Shown here in pieces: positions 52,328 through 61,799 of a DNA stretch of 64,000 nucleotides. A program made the position numbers and the translations under genes. The stretch is from the NCBI RefSeq assembly GCF_015207755.1, contig NZ_JADEWH010000004.1:310001-374000 (forward strand), in the 5' to 3' direction. Position 1 is the first letter of the stretch, and every line of letters starts with the position of its first letter. This DNA comes from Nodularia sp. LEGE 06071. GTDB taxonomy: Bacteria > Cyanobacteriota > Cyanobacteriia > Cyanobacteriales > Nostocaceae. The notes below the pieces were generated by a model that saw only the letters and a program-made list of their open reading frames with translations, did no database searches and had not been told where the DNA came from.

Positions 52328-53578
52328 ATGAGCAGTTCTTGTACCATCAAACACTTTTCTACAGAACTATCAGGCGGATCTGGTATTGCTGCTCAAAGAC
52401 TACACAAAGCCCTACTGGAAAAAAGTATATCTAGCGAACTACTCTTCCGTAAAGGCTCAACTTCTCTCCCTCACAGCATAAGCGATCGCCGTAACTCATC
52501 ACTACCTTGGCGTGATCTAGATTCCATTACCATTAGCAAAGAATGGAATCGCTCAGTTAACGATAGAAGTTTGTTCACAAATCCCCAATGGATTTATAAA
52601 ACCCAACTTAAAGACTTTGGTAAACTCCCAGAAATTATTAACTTACATTGGATTTCTCGCTGGATAGATCAACCTAGCTTTTTTGATTCTATTCCTCCCG
52701 ATATTCCTATTGTCTGGTCACTCCATGACATGAACCCCATAACTGGTGGGTGTCATCATGCGCTAGATTGCGAAAAATTCGCCACTCATTGCTGTGATTG
52801 TCCTAATTTGAAAAACTCAGGTAAACACGATCAAGCATCGAAAAACTTTGCACTCAAAGCCAAACTTTATCAACATCTAAATCTTCATTTTGTCGGTAAC
52901 AGCACTTGGACAACCCTACAAGCTCAAAAATCACAACTGGGTAAATACGCTCGTTCTATCCGCACAATTCCCCTAGGAATTGATATCAAAGATTATCAAC
53001 CTATTGATCGATCCATTGCCAAAGCTGCTTTACGAGTCAATCCTGATGATTTGGCGATCGCCTTTGCTTGTGCCGATCTGTCTGACAAAAACAAGAATTT
53101 GCCTATCCTACTAGAAGCAATTGCCCAGTTATCTAAACACCACTCTATCACGCTGATTCTATTTGGTTCGGGTCAAATTCCCGAATTAAACAGTCAAATT
53201 ACCACCGTAATTTTAGGGCATTTGTCTTCTCCCCAACTTCAAAGTCTTGCCTACTCAGCTGCTGATATCTTTGTTATGCCTAGTCAAATTGAATCTTTTG
53301 GTTTAACTGCTCTCGAATCAATGGCCTGTGGTACACCAGTATTAGCATTTCGCACAGGGGGAATTCCTGATCTGGTTATTCATGGGGAAACAGGTTGGTT
53401 AGCAGATGACATTGGTTCGATTGAATCTCTTTATGAAGGACTCCACTGGATGCTACAACATCCCCAAGAGCGATCGCATCTAGGAAAAGCAGCCCGTCAG
53501 CGAGTTGAGCGAGAATTTACGGATGATATCATGGCTAATCGCTATATCAATCTTTATCAGGAGCTTATTAGCCCATGA
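52328..53578 (+). CDS. GT4 glycosyltransferase, WcaC-like
   Basis: A 416-aa GT-B enzyme. The N-terminus has STELSGGSGIAAQRLHKALL; the middle carries the Cys/His cluster ITGGCHHALDCEKFATHCCD of the WcaC-like group; the C-terminal domain has MPSQIESFGLTALESMACGT with the EX7E-type motif and GGIPDLVIHGETGWL. Part of its 5' region (52390-52600) is duplicated in the scar at 46.1 kb. It overlaps the GT10 gene by four bases. Confidence 0.92.
   Translation: MSSSCTIKHFSTELSGGSGIAAQRLHKALLEKSISSELLFRKGSTSLPHSISDRRNSSLPWRDLDSITISKEWNRSVNDRSLFTNPQWIYKTQLKDFGKLPEIINLHWISRWIDQPSFFDSIPPDIPIVWSLHDMNPITGGCHHALDCEKFATHCCDCPNLKNSGKHDQASKNFALKAKLYQHLNLHFVGNSTWTTLQAQKSQLGKYARSIRTIPLGIDIKDYQPIDRSIAKAALRVNPDDLAIAFACADLSDKNKNLPILLEAIAQLSKHHSITLILFGSGQIPELNSQITTVILGHLSSPQLQSLAYSAADIFVMPSQIESFGLTALESMACGTPVLAFRTGGIPDLVIHGETGWLADDIGSIESLYEGLHWMLQHPQERSHLGKAARQRVEREFTDDIMANRYINLYQELISP
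52499..52582 (+). repeat. 84-base exact direct repeat, copy 2
   Basis: Lies inside the GT4 gene and is identical to 46196-46279. Confidence 0.92.
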
Positions 53579-54675
53579 AACGGGTACTTATCCGCCCCAC
53601 ATTTCAAGATTGGTGTGAAAATAAATTATTTTCAGATGGCACATCTTTCGCATCAGTTTATCAAGAAGCCTTTTCTCTATGGAAACAACAGGCTGCAAAA
53701 ATTGGATTTCAACTCGATACCTGGGATCAAGCACCTTTAGAGACAGCAGATATATTTTGGTTTTTAGACCTTCCCCCATCTCGTCAAGAATTTACACGTA
53801 TTCGCGCTCAATTACAACCCAAAACCCCTATAGTTCTGCAAATTCTAGAAAGTCCATTTTTAGCAATTCACGCCTTTAATAATGCCAATACTCAAGATTT
53901 CGACGCAGTTTTAAGTTATGAATATATAGAAACTATTAAACAGAAAGAGCGCCATTTTCATTACCATTTACCCAATCAACTGCGACAACCACAGACTAAT
54001 CTATCTTACTCAGAAAGGAAAGGCTTGTTGCTTATTAACAGCAACCGAGTAGCAGGATTTTTTGGAATGCGTCAGGTCGGTTTTTCTGGTATCCCCGGAT
54101 TAGGAAAGTTTTTGGCAGGTTGGCACTGTTCTTTATCTATGTTTAGCGAAGCCTTATCAGGTGAACTCTACTCTGAGCGAAGAAAATTAGCCCGGATTGC
54201 TGAGTTAATATCTCTTAATTTTCTGGATATTTACGGACGAGGGTGGAATGGAGAACAAATTTCTTGGTGTCCACTTTATGAAAATCGTTCCTATAACTCT
54301 TGGCGAGGAATACCCACTATTTCTAAATGGGATTTATGCGAGCAGTACCGATTTGTGTTAAGCTTTGAGAATTTTAAGGGCAGACGTGGCTACATCAGTG
54401 AAAAGATTTTTGATGCCATGTTTGCTGGCTCTGTTCCTGTCTATTTAGGAGATGACCGCATTACCGATTATGTGCCTAGTGATGCATTCGTTGACGCTAG
54501 AAATTTTGATAATTATCCTGATTTATTAAAATATTTAATCACTTGTCCTGAAGCAGCATGGCTAGATATGCGTCAAGCGGGTCAGGCTTTCATTAAATCA
54601 GATGAATTTCAATGTTTTAATTCTCTTCAATTTGCAGAAATTGCTACACAAATTCTGAAAAAAGTAACTGTTTGA
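53575..54675 (+). CDS. GT10 fucosyltransferase-like protein
   Basis: A 366-aa protein with the GT10 core at about residues 258-306: [20 protein letters not shown] followed by [15 protein letters not shown] and [10 protein letters not shown]. In characterised members this binds GDP-fucose and transfers it in alpha-1,3 or 1,4 linkage; the SFENF, EK and PVYLG elements are intact. Also DIYGRGWN matches the first domain's end. With the fucose-synthase-like SDR at 43746, it suggests a fucosylated or similar deoxy-sugar branch. Start overlaps the GT4 gene by four bases. Confidence 0.88.
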   Translation: MKRVLIRPTFQDWCENKLFSDGTSFASVYQEAFSLWKQQAAKIGFQLDTWDQAPLETADIFWFLDLPPSRQEFTRIRAQLQPKTPIVLQILESPFLAIHAFNNANTQDFDAVLSYEYIETIKQKERHFHYHLPNQLRQPQTNLSYSERKGLLLINSNRVAGFFGMRQVGFSGIPGLGKFLAGWHCSLSMFSEALSGELYSERRKLARIAELISLNFLDIYGRGWNGEQISWCPLYENRSYNSWRGIPTISKWDLCEQYRFVLSFENFKGRRGYISEKIFDAMFAGSVPVYLGDDRITDYVPSDAFVDARNFDNYPDLLKYLITCPEAAWLDMRQAGQAFIKSDEFQCFNSLQFAEIATQILKKVTV

Positions 54676-54676
54676 C

Positions 54677-55366
54677 ATGAAACTTCAAAATGTCAAAGAT
54701 AGACTTCGTAACTCTAAATTTTTGAGGATACTCTATGCTAAATTATTAAGTCGTGGTAATTCTTTCAACTTAAAAGGCAATAATAATATATTAGATACAG
54801 CAGGGGCTATTTTAAAAAAATGTTCACTGCAAGTTGTTGGTAATAATAACTTAATTTCAATTGATGTTGGATGTTATCTGGAAGGAGTTAAAATATTTTT
54901 GCAAGGTGATAATTTAAAATTAAAGATAGGGAGAAGTGTATTTATAGGTCAAGGCTCTGTTTTATGGATGGAAAATAGTGATGGGCTTATCGAAATAGGA
55001 GAATTTACATCTATAGAAAAAGTAGCCATAGCTGTAGCTGAAGGTAAAAAAATTATTATAGGTAAAGATTGTTTAGTTTCCTATGAGGTAGATATTAGAT
55101 GCAGTGACTCTCATGCTATCTTTGATCAAGAAAAAAAATGTAGAATCAATCCCGCAGCCAATATAGAAATTGGTAATCATGTATGGCTAGGAGCAAAATG
55201 TTTAATTCTTAAAGGAGTAACCATTGGAGACGGTTCGATCATTGGTGCAGGTTCCGTAGTTACTAAGTCTGTTGAACCAAATTCAGTTGCAGCTGGCAAT
55301 CCTGCTAAAGTTGTTAGAAGTGATATTGTTTGGACGCGATCGCGAAGTGATTCTTTTCCTGAATAA
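54677..55366 (+). CDS. LbH-fold (hexapeptide) acyltransferase
   Basis: A 229-aa left-handed beta-helix enzyme. Hexapeptide turns run from about residue 80 to 215 ([51 protein letters not shown]), ending as in CatB/WbbJ-like sugar O-acetyltransferases. SDSHAIFD carries the likely catalytic His. The N-terminal 60 residues are a variable cap. It begins one base after the GT10 stop. It should O-acetylate the repeat unit using acetyl-CoA. Confidence 0.9.
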   Translation: MKLQNVKDRLRNSKFLRILYAKLLSRGNSFNLKGNNNILDTAGAILKKCSLQVVGNNNLISIDVGCYLEGVKIFLQGDNLKLKIGRSVFIGQGSVLWMENSDGLIEIGEFTSIEKVAIAVAEGKKIIIGKDCLVSYEVDIRCSDSHAIFDQEKKCRINPAANIEIGNHVWLGAKCLILKGVTIGDGSIIGAGSVVTKSVEPNSVAAGNPAKVVRSDIVWTRSRSDSFPE

Positions 55367-55501
55367 ATACCTTGCATACATACAGCAGATTCCAGGTAAA
55401 TGAGGTATAAATCTTAATACTGAAACTCTTGTGATATGGGCATCTTGCCCTCCCTTGTATACCCCTCTATAATCAAATGTGCTGTAAATTGGTATTAGTT
55501 T

Positions 55502-56449
55502 ATGACCACTAACTTTGGTATTGTTACAGCCTGTTGGAAAGGAGATTATTTTCTCGTTAAAGCAACCTGTGCTAGTATTCGCCATTTCCTCGGAGATGTC
55601 CCTATTTGTGTTATCGTTGATGGAGATTTTTCTATCCAAGAACTTGAAAATCTCTATGGTGTTCAGCCTCTTTATTTATCTCAACTATCTAATCCAGAAC
55701 TCCGTAGGCGATGTCCTGGATCTAGTCGTGCTAAACTGGCTGCTATTTGGGAAGGACCATTTGAGCATTTTCTCTATTTGGATAGTGACGCAATTGTTTG
55801 GGGAAACTTACTGGAAAAATTTGACTTAACTACTACAGATTTTGTAGTGATGCGTCCTCCTTTGTATGGCTGTCTACCTAAACATGAGGTTTCTCGATGG
55901 TTTTTCAATGTTGATACCCTCTTAGAAATTGATCCTACCTTCGAGTGGCAGAATCAACCTTATTTTTGTGCAGGTGCTTTTGCTGCTAAACGAAACTGCT
56001 TTGATTTACAAGAATATTTGAGATTAGAGGCTTTGGCAGATAAATATCCAGAGTTATTTAAGTTTTGGGATCAGGGTATTGTTAACTATATGGTTTTTTC
56101 CGCCAACCAAGCAGGTCTCCTCAAATATAAAGTTGTTGATATCCAGGTAGTGACAGCAGATCATTCTAAGAGTACATTAGAAGAACAATACCCTTGTTCT
56201 ATTTACAAAACACCCCAAAACGTCGACAAAACAACTATTATTCATTTTTGTGGAAACAAGCCATTTATTCATAAAAGAAAATCTTTCAGCAAGCCTTTTA
56301 CTACATTTAGGTTATTACATTACCAAAAGCTAATGGGCGATAATATTAGTGGAAAAATAAAATCCATATTTCAGCTATTTTGTGAAGAGTTTGAGCTTTT
56401 AACCAACAAAGCAAAATCTAAATTTAAAAGAATCATTAATTCTCAATAA
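55502..56449 (+). CDS. GT-A fold nucleotide-diphospho-sugar glycosyltransferase (GT8-like)
   Basis: A 315-aa enzyme: GIVTACWKGDYFLVKATCAS at 6-25 opens the nucleotide-binding fold, and FLYLDSDAIVWG has DSD at 94-96. FCAGAFAAKR and FWDQGIVNYMV follow, with FCGNKPF as the second metal-ligand His region. The order is that of GT8 and related retaining enzymes. A basic C-terminal tail may contact the membrane. The 135 bases upstream hold the GGCATCTTGCCC repeat at 55439-55450. Confidence 0.85.
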   Translation: MTTNFGIVTACWKGDYFLVKATCASIRHFLGDVPICVIVDGDFSIQELENLYGVQPLYLSQLSNPELRRRCPGSSRAKLAAIWEGPFEHFLYLDSDAIVWGNLLEKFDLTTTDFVVMRPPLYGCLPKHEVSRWFFNVDTLLEIDPTFEWQNQPYFCAGAFAAKRNCFDLQEYLRLEALADKYPELFKFWDQGIVNYMVFSANQAGLLKYKVVDIQVVTADHSKSTLEEQYPCSIYKTPQNVDKTTIIHFCGNKPFIHKRKSFSKPFTTFRLLHYQKLMGDNISGKIKSIFQLFCEEFELLTNKAKSKFKRIINSQ

Positions 56450-56459
56450 CTTTCAAAAA

Positions 56460-57203
56460 ATGAAAACCCTGTTTAAATCAACACTAAATTATCTTGAAAA
56501 GATATACCATTTTTCTTCATTTAGGGGGCATTCCTTTTGGAATATACCAATAGATAGCAATTCCGTGGTAGTTGATCTAGGCGCTAATCTATGTGATTTC
56601 TCTTCTGAAGTTAAGAAAAGGTTTGAATGCACTGTATTTCCCGTAGAACCAAATGCAACTCTTAATCCCAATGATTCATACTTTCTTGATTCTGTAGATA
56701 GGTTAGCTATAACTAACTGTAATGGTGAAGTTGATTTCACGATATCCGAAAATTCAGAAGCAAGCAGCCTTTACTCAAATCTTGCCAATCTATTTGGATC
56801 AACAAAGACAATTAAAGTAAGAGGTATGTCGTTGAATGAATATCTTAAACTCAAAGAGATAGAAGGCAGTTTATCCTTATTGAAAGTTGACATTGAAGGT
56901 GGAGAAATAGACCTACTTTCAAAAATACCTCTCAAGGAGCTTGAATTGATTGATCAGATGACTGTTGAATTTCACAGCTTTCTAGATCCTTCTTTGGAGT
57001 TAGAGGTTATCGCCATAATTGATAGAATAAGCAAATCAGGTTTCTGGGTCATTAATTGTAATCATCCCTATTATGACGATGTTCTATTTTTTAATAAAAA
57101 ACTATTCAAAAAATATCACTTCAAATGCTTAGATATTTTTATTATGAAGATAGTTTATATAATCAGAGGAAAAATGCATAAATTGATTGGTACTCATAAA
57201 TGA
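56460..57203 (+). CDS. FkbM-family methyltransferase
   Basis: A 247-aa SAM-dependent O-methyltransferase. Motif I VVVDLGANLCDFSSE starts at residue 36, VFPVEPN is the acidic loop region (usually VxAFEP), NEASSLY is as in the family, and LLKVDIEGGEIDLL (about 140-153) is the FkbM signature. Such enzymes methylate sugar hydroxyls, often at the end of a chain. It begins ten bases after the previous stop. Confidence 0.9.
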   Translation: MKTLFKSTLNYLEKIYHFSSFRGHSFWNIPIDSNSVVVDLGANLCDFSSEVKKRFECTVFPVEPNATLNPNDSYFLDSVDRLAITNCNGEVDFTISENSEASSLYSNLANLFGSTKTIKVRGMSLNEYLKLKEIEGSLSLLKVDIEGGEIDLLSKIPLKELELIDQMTVEFHSFLDPSLELEVIAIIDRISKSGFWVINCNHPYYDDVLFFNKKLFKKYHFKCLDIFIMKIVYIIRGKMHKLIGTHK

Positions 57204-57252
57204 AGCTTGAAATTTGCAAATCTCAAATCAAAATAACTAGCAAATACTAAAA

Positions 57253-58107
57253 ATGGTCAGCATTTCTGCTTTAATTCCAACGTATAAAAGAGTTGATAAG
57301 CTAGAAAACTGTCTCCAAAAAATTCTTTCCTGTGATCCCCTCCCGTCAGAAATTATCATTCATATTGACGCAGGTGATTCCGAAACAGAACCTTTTCTTA
57401 TCGCTCAAAATTATCCCCTCGTAACTTGGATCAGCAGCAACACAACCCAAGGACCTGGCGGAGGTAGAAATAAACTGATCAAGCAAGCCAAATTTCCTAT
57501 TATTGCTGGTTTTGATGATGACTCTTGGCCTTTAGATAAAAATTACTTTGCCATAGCGACAGAGCTTTTTTCTCTTTATCCTCAAGCCTCAGTAATTACT
57601 GCTCAAGAGGTACGACCTAGCACATTTCCAAAACAACTAAATAATTTTATAAAAGAAGTGAACTGCTTCCAAAACTGTGCTTGTCTCATGCGTCGAGAAG
57701 CTTTTTTACAAACCCGTGGCTATTTACCTCTACGCTATGCCTATGGCATGGAAGAAGCTGATGTAGCGTTACAACTTCTTGATTGTGGTTGGCAAATACT
57801 AGAATCATTTAACTTGTGCGTATTTCACGATACTCAATTAGAACATCACAATCATCCATCAGTTAACGCGGCACATATTGCTAATACAGCCCTTTTAGCT
57901 TATCTGCGTTATCCAATTACTTATTGGCCTTTGGGAATAGTTCAGGTGTTTAACAGAATGCGATATGCAGCTAGTGTAGGGAGATGGAAGGGTATCAGCC
58001 AAGGATTATCGCAAATTCCTCATCTACTTTCATGCTACGCTAATCAGCGTGATCCAGTGCAGGTTCATACACTGGAATTAAGCCGAAAATTAGCATCAAA
58101 GTCATGA
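57253..58107 (+). CDS. Glycosyltransferase family 2 protein
   Basis: A 284-aa GT-A enzyme: SISALIPTYKRVDKLENCL at 3-21, GPGGGRNKLI at 68-77, the DDD metal motif at 88-90 and MEEADVALQLLDCGW as the acceptor/base motif. This pattern is found in rhamnosyl- or galactosyl-type GT2 enzymes, but the donor is not decided. Overlaps the next gene by four bases (ATGA). Confidence 0.9.
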   Translation: MVSISALIPTYKRVDKLENCLQKILSCDPLPSEIIIHIDAGDSETEPFLIAQNYPLVTWISSNTTQGPGGGRNKLIKQAKFPIIAGFDDDSWPLDKNYFAIATELFSLYPQASVITAQEVRPSTFPKQLNNFIKEVNCFQNCACLMRREAFLQTRGYLPLRYAYGMEEADVALQLLDCGWQILESFNLCVFHDTQLEHHNHPSVNAAHIANTALLAYLRYPITYWPLGIVQVFNRMRYAASVGRWKGISQGLSQIPHLLSCYANQRDPVQVHTLELSRKLASKS

Positions 58108-59315
58108 ATAAAAATTCTAGGAATTGGATTTGCTGCCAAATAGGGGCAAGAGAACACTATGCAATTCCCAGAGCATTACATCAGCATGAAAAATTAGCTC
58201 ATCTGATTACTGATGCTTGGGTTACTCCTGTGTCTCCTCTCAAAATTTTAACTCAATCAGGACTTAGAGAACGCTTTCATCCTGCCTTAGCTAAGGTACA
58301 AGTCCACGCCTTTAATAGTTTCCTTATTCGTTTTGAAATCAGTCAAAAACTACAAAAGCGTTTTGGGTGGGAAACAATCATTGCCCGTAATAACTGGTTT
58401 CAACAACAGGCTATTAAAAAGCTTACACAATTAACTGAAAAATTCACTACTCCTCCCATTCTATTTTCTTATAGCTATGCTGCATTAGAATTATTTAAAT
58501 TTGCTAAAAAACAGGGCTGGTACACAGTTCTAGGTCAAATTGATCCTGGTTTGTGGGAAGAACAAATAGTTATTCAAGAGTCTGAAAAACATCCCCAATA
58601 TCATAAAAATTGGCAACCTGCACTTCGTGAATATTGGCAAATCTGGCAAGAAGAATGTAACCTTGCCGATGCCATTGTAGTCAATTCACATTGGTCATCT
58701 CAACTTTTAGAAAAAACAGGTATTGAAGTCAAGAAGATTCATATCATTCCCTTGGTATATACTCCACCAAAAATTGCTAATAAATTTATCCGCACTTATC
58801 CAGAATCATTTTCTCAGAAACGACCATTGCGTGTGTTATTTCTGGGGCAGGTAATTTTAAGAAAAGGAATTGCATCTGTTTTAGAATCTATAAAATCCCT
58901 GGAAGGATATCCAATTGAGTTCTGGATTGTGGGATCTAAAGAACTTCAAATTCCGTCATACTTTGAAAACCATCCTCAAGTTCATTGGGTAGGTCGTGTC
59001 AACCGTAGTGAAACCGCTAAATATTATCAACTGGCTGATGTTTTTCTCTTTCCTACTCTCTCCGATGGGTTTGGACTAACTCAACTCGAAGCACAAGCTT
59101 GGCAACTACCAATTATTGCTTCTCGTAATTGCGGTGAGGTAGTGGTGGATGGTGTGAATGGTTGGCTATTACCTGAAGTAAGTAATGTAGCTATTGCTAA
59201 TATATTGAAACTCTGTCTTCATGATCCAGAAAATCTCACAGCATTATCAAAAAACTGTCAAATTACCAATAAATTCACCCTCGAAACACTTACACAACAT
59301 TTACTAAAATTCTAA
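58104..59315 (+). CDS. GT4 glycosyltransferase
   Basis: A 403-aa GT-B enzyme. The N-terminal half has WICCQIGAREHYAIPRALHQ and FSYSYAALELFKFAKKQGW; the C-terminal half has RVLFLGQVILRKGIASVLES, VHWVGRVNRSETAKYYQLAD and FLFPTLSDGFGLTQLEAQAW with the EX7E motif. Starts four bases inside the GT2 gene and ends two bases before the polymerase gene, so all three are tightly coupled. Confidence 0.92.
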   Translation: MNKNSRNWICCQIGAREHYAIPRALHQHEKLAHLITDAWVTPVSPLKILTQSGLRERFHPALAKVQVHAFNSFLIRFEISQKLQKRFGWETIIARNNWFQQQAIKKLTQLTEKFTTPPILFSYSYAALELFKFAKKQGWYTVLGQIDPGLWEEQIVIQESEKHPQYHKNWQPALREYWQIWQEECNLADAIVVNSHWSSQLLEKTGIEVKKIHIIPLVYTPPKIANKFIRTYPESFSQKRPLRVLFLGQVILRKGIASVLESIKSLEGYPIEFWIVGSKELQIPSYFENHPQVHWVGRVNRSETAKYYQLADVFLFPTLSDGFGLTQLEAQAWQLPIIASRNCGEVVVDGVNGWLLPEVSNVAIANILKLCLHDPENLTALSKNCQITNKFTLETLTQHLLKF

Positions 59316-59317
59316 CC

Positions 59318-60664
59318 ATGCCCCCAAATCTTGAAATCCCTTTTAGTTATTATATTGCGGCAGCCCTATTGCTCTTCTTCTTTATCGAAGCAGCAAGTAA
59401 AATACATCGGAGTTGGGCTATTCCCGCTTTGATGACCTACCTAACTACAGGAATGTGGTACTTCACCGAAGTCTTCTATACTCCTGAGCGGTTGACTATT
59501 TTTAATAGCTCTATTCTGGAGCAGGCTTACTATCAAATTTGTATTTTCCTGATTTTATTCCGTTGGTTACTGCCCAGTTTTACTCGCACCATAGGAAAAT
59601 ATTCATCTAAAGTCAATGCTTTCAACTGGTTTACCTTAAATCCTCATCGGTTACTGCAAATCTTGCTGGTGATGTGGATACTTTTATTCATTTATGGTAT
59701 TAGTCGCTTAGACTGGAATTTTTTCCAAGCTTTACTTCCTCAAGGTGGACGCTGGTCTCCTAAACTATGGAATCGAGGTGCAGTTGGGGGGGGAACTGAG
59801 TTTATTGTTTCTGCTGCTGGGTACACTTACACTTTAATATGTGCGATGTTTGGGGTCTTGATTTTCTTTCAACGTCAACCCCAAGCTAAAGTAATTAATT
59901 TGGTGATGATAATCATCTCTTGGCCTGCTTTCTATCTTTCTGGCACACGAAACTCCTTTCTCGCTGTAGCTATGCCAGCATATATGACATATTTGTTGAC
60001 TTCTCGTCACAAGTGGTGGGTGAAAGTAGCACTTTCGGCTGGACTATTTGTTTTGATTAACTACTTGATGTTAATCGCAATTAGCTTTCGTAATACGGGT
60101 ATTGATGCTTATTTTGAAGGCGCTGCTACTCTAAATACTGAGAGTAAACATGAGGGTTTAAATATGGCTGAGGAATTATTTTATATCAATAAATTTTACG
60201 AACAAGGCGAATTAACTTTACAGTATGGGATGGACTATTTGGCTGAATCCCTAAATCTCATCCCTAGATTTATATTCCCGGATAAACCTCTAATCGGACA
60301 CGAATATAATTTACTGCGAAACCCCAGCAGTGGGATTCAGGCAACAATCTCAGCCGGATTTATTGGGCGTGGAGTCCTGAATTTTGGCCCTTGGTTTGGA
60401 CCTATTGTACCTGCTATTTTAATGGGACTTTGGAGTGCTTTCCTAGCGCGCCTTTGGAATCAAAGATCATCAATTTTACGGCTGTCACTTTTTTTAGTAG
60501 GTTTGGGGATTACACCAAACTTAGGGCGTGACATTACGCTTCTTGTTCTTTGGCCTATACTTTTTGGCTATGTTATTGTCCGCTATTTAGAACGCCTTGA
60601 ACGTCGCCGAATGCTTAGATATGCAACTCAGTATCACTATTATAAACATGAATTGCGCTCCTAA
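59318..60664 (+). CDS. Wzy-like polysaccharide polymerase / O-antigen ligase-type membrane protein
   Basis: A 448-aa inner-membrane protein with ten to twelve hydrophobic segments, starting at YYIAAALLLFFFIEAA (about 11-26). A large loop between later helices contains FRNTGIDAYFEGA and RFIFPDKPLIGHEYNLLR, with Arg-rich motifs expected of Wzy or EpsG-like polymerases (GTRNSFLAVAMPAY is the typical RN motif). It would join repeat units in the periplasm. No Wzx flippase was found in the window, whereas an ABC exporter is present. Confidence 0.82.
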   Translation: MPPNLEIPFSYYIAAALLLFFFIEAASKIHRSWAIPALMTYLTTGMWYFTEVFYTPERLTIFNSSILEQAYYQICIFLILFRWLLPSFTRTIGKYSSKVNAFNWFTLNPHRLLQILLVMWILLFIYGISRLDWNFFQALLPQGGRWSPKLWNRGAVGGGTEFIVSAAGYTYTLICAMFGVLIFFQRQPQAKVINLVMIIISWPAFYLSGTRNSFLAVAMPAYMTYLLTSRHKWWVKVALSAGLFVLINYLMLIAISFRNTGIDAYFEGAATLNTESKHEGLNMAEELFYINKFYEQGELTLQYGMDYLAESLNLIPRFIFPDKPLIGHEYNLLRNPSSGIQATISAGFIGRGVLNFGPWFGPIVPAILMGLWSAFLARLWNQRSSILRLSLFLVGLGITPNLGRDITLLVLWPILFGYVIVRYLERLERRRMLRYATQYHYYKHELRS

Positions 60665-61796
60665 CAACTTACAAATAGCAATTTTATTTGCTAATTATGG
60701 TCCCTATCATATCGCCAGAGTTGCATCTGCCTATCACGCTTGCAAATCTAGCGGATGTAATGTTTTTGGCATTGAATTAGCTCGTTCAGAAGTAGAATAT
60801 CCCTGGGAAATACAACTTGATAAATTTCCTGGTCAAATTCACTCAGTTATCGATGATGTTCCCCTAGAAAAAGTAAAATTTAGTCATTTATTTGGGAAAT
60901 TAATCTCTCTCTTGAATCGAACTTGTCCTGATGTTATAGCAATTTCTGGTTATGCTCGTCCTTCTATGCTTGTTACTTTATTATGGTGTCTCTGGCATGG
61001 TAAATCTGCTATTCTTTTATCTGAAACAACAGAGAATGATGAACCTCGTTCTTGGTGGAAAGAAAAAATTAAAAAGTTGCTAATTACAAGATATAAAGCT
61101 GCCTTAGTAGGAGGACTACCACACAAGCGTTATTTAATCAAGTTGGGAATGCCCTCTGAAGCTATTTTTTTAGGCTATGACGTAGTTGGTAATGATGTTT
61201 TCCACCCTAATCAGATTAAATCCTTATCTTGTCCATTAGCTCAACCATTCTTTTTAGCTATTAATAGATTTGTTAGCAAAAAAAACTTACCATTTCTCCT
61301 TTCAGCTTATGCTAAATATCGTCAAACAGCAGGAACTGATCCTTGGGATTTAGTTCTCTGTGGAGATGGTGAACTACGTTTGCTAATAGAAGAGGAAATT
61401 ACTAATCATAAAATGCAAAATTACGTCCATCTTCCGGGTTTTCTGCAACAAGATCAACTTTTACCTTATTTTGCTCATGCTAAATGCTTTATCCATGCTA
61501 GTGTTCAAGAACAATGGGGTTTAGTTGTAAATGAAGCAATGGCCGCAGGTTTACCAGTATTGGTTTCTAATCGTTGTGGCTGTTACGAAGATTTAATCAT
61601 AGAAGGCGTTAATGGATTTGGTTTTGATCCAGAAAACTCTCAACAGCTAAGTGAATTGATGCTGAAAATGAGTTCGGGCGAGATTGATTTAGAGATAATG
61701 TCTAATGAGGTTTTAGAACATATTCAGCAATTCTCCCCTGACTATTTTGCCCAAGGTTTGATACAATCTGTTAGTCACGCTTCATCTCAACGTTAA
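60648..61796 (+). CDS. GT4 glycosyltransferase
   Basis: From the ATG at 60648 the protein is 382 aa and overlaps the polymerase gene by 17 bases; the open frame extends to 60597 without support. IAILFANYGPYHIARVASAY opens the fold, FFLAINRFVSKKNLPFLLSA starts the second domain, and ASVQEQWGLVVNEAMAAGLP gives the donor-phosphate motif. GYEDLI-like residues (CYEDLIIEGVNGF) follow. Confidence 0.9.
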   Translation: MNCAPNNLQIAILFANYGPYHIARVASAYHACKSSGCNVFGIELARSEVEYPWEIQLDKFPGQIHSVIDDVPLEKVKFSHLFGKLISLLNRTCPDVIAISGYARPSMLVTLLWCLWHGKSAILLSETTENDEPRSWWKEKIKKLLITRYKAALVGGLPHKRYLIKLGMPSEAIFLGYDVVGNDVFHPNQIKSLSCPLAQPFFLAINRFVSKKNLPFLLSAYAKYRQTAGTDPWDLVLCGDGELRLLIEEEITNHKMQNYVHLPGFLQQDQLLPYFAHAKCFIHASVQEQWGLVVNEAMAAGLPVLVSNRCGCYEDLIIEGVNGFGFDPENSQQLSELMLKMSSGEIDLEIMSNEVLEHIQQFSPDYFAQGLIQSVSHASSQR

Positions 61797-61799
61797 TGT

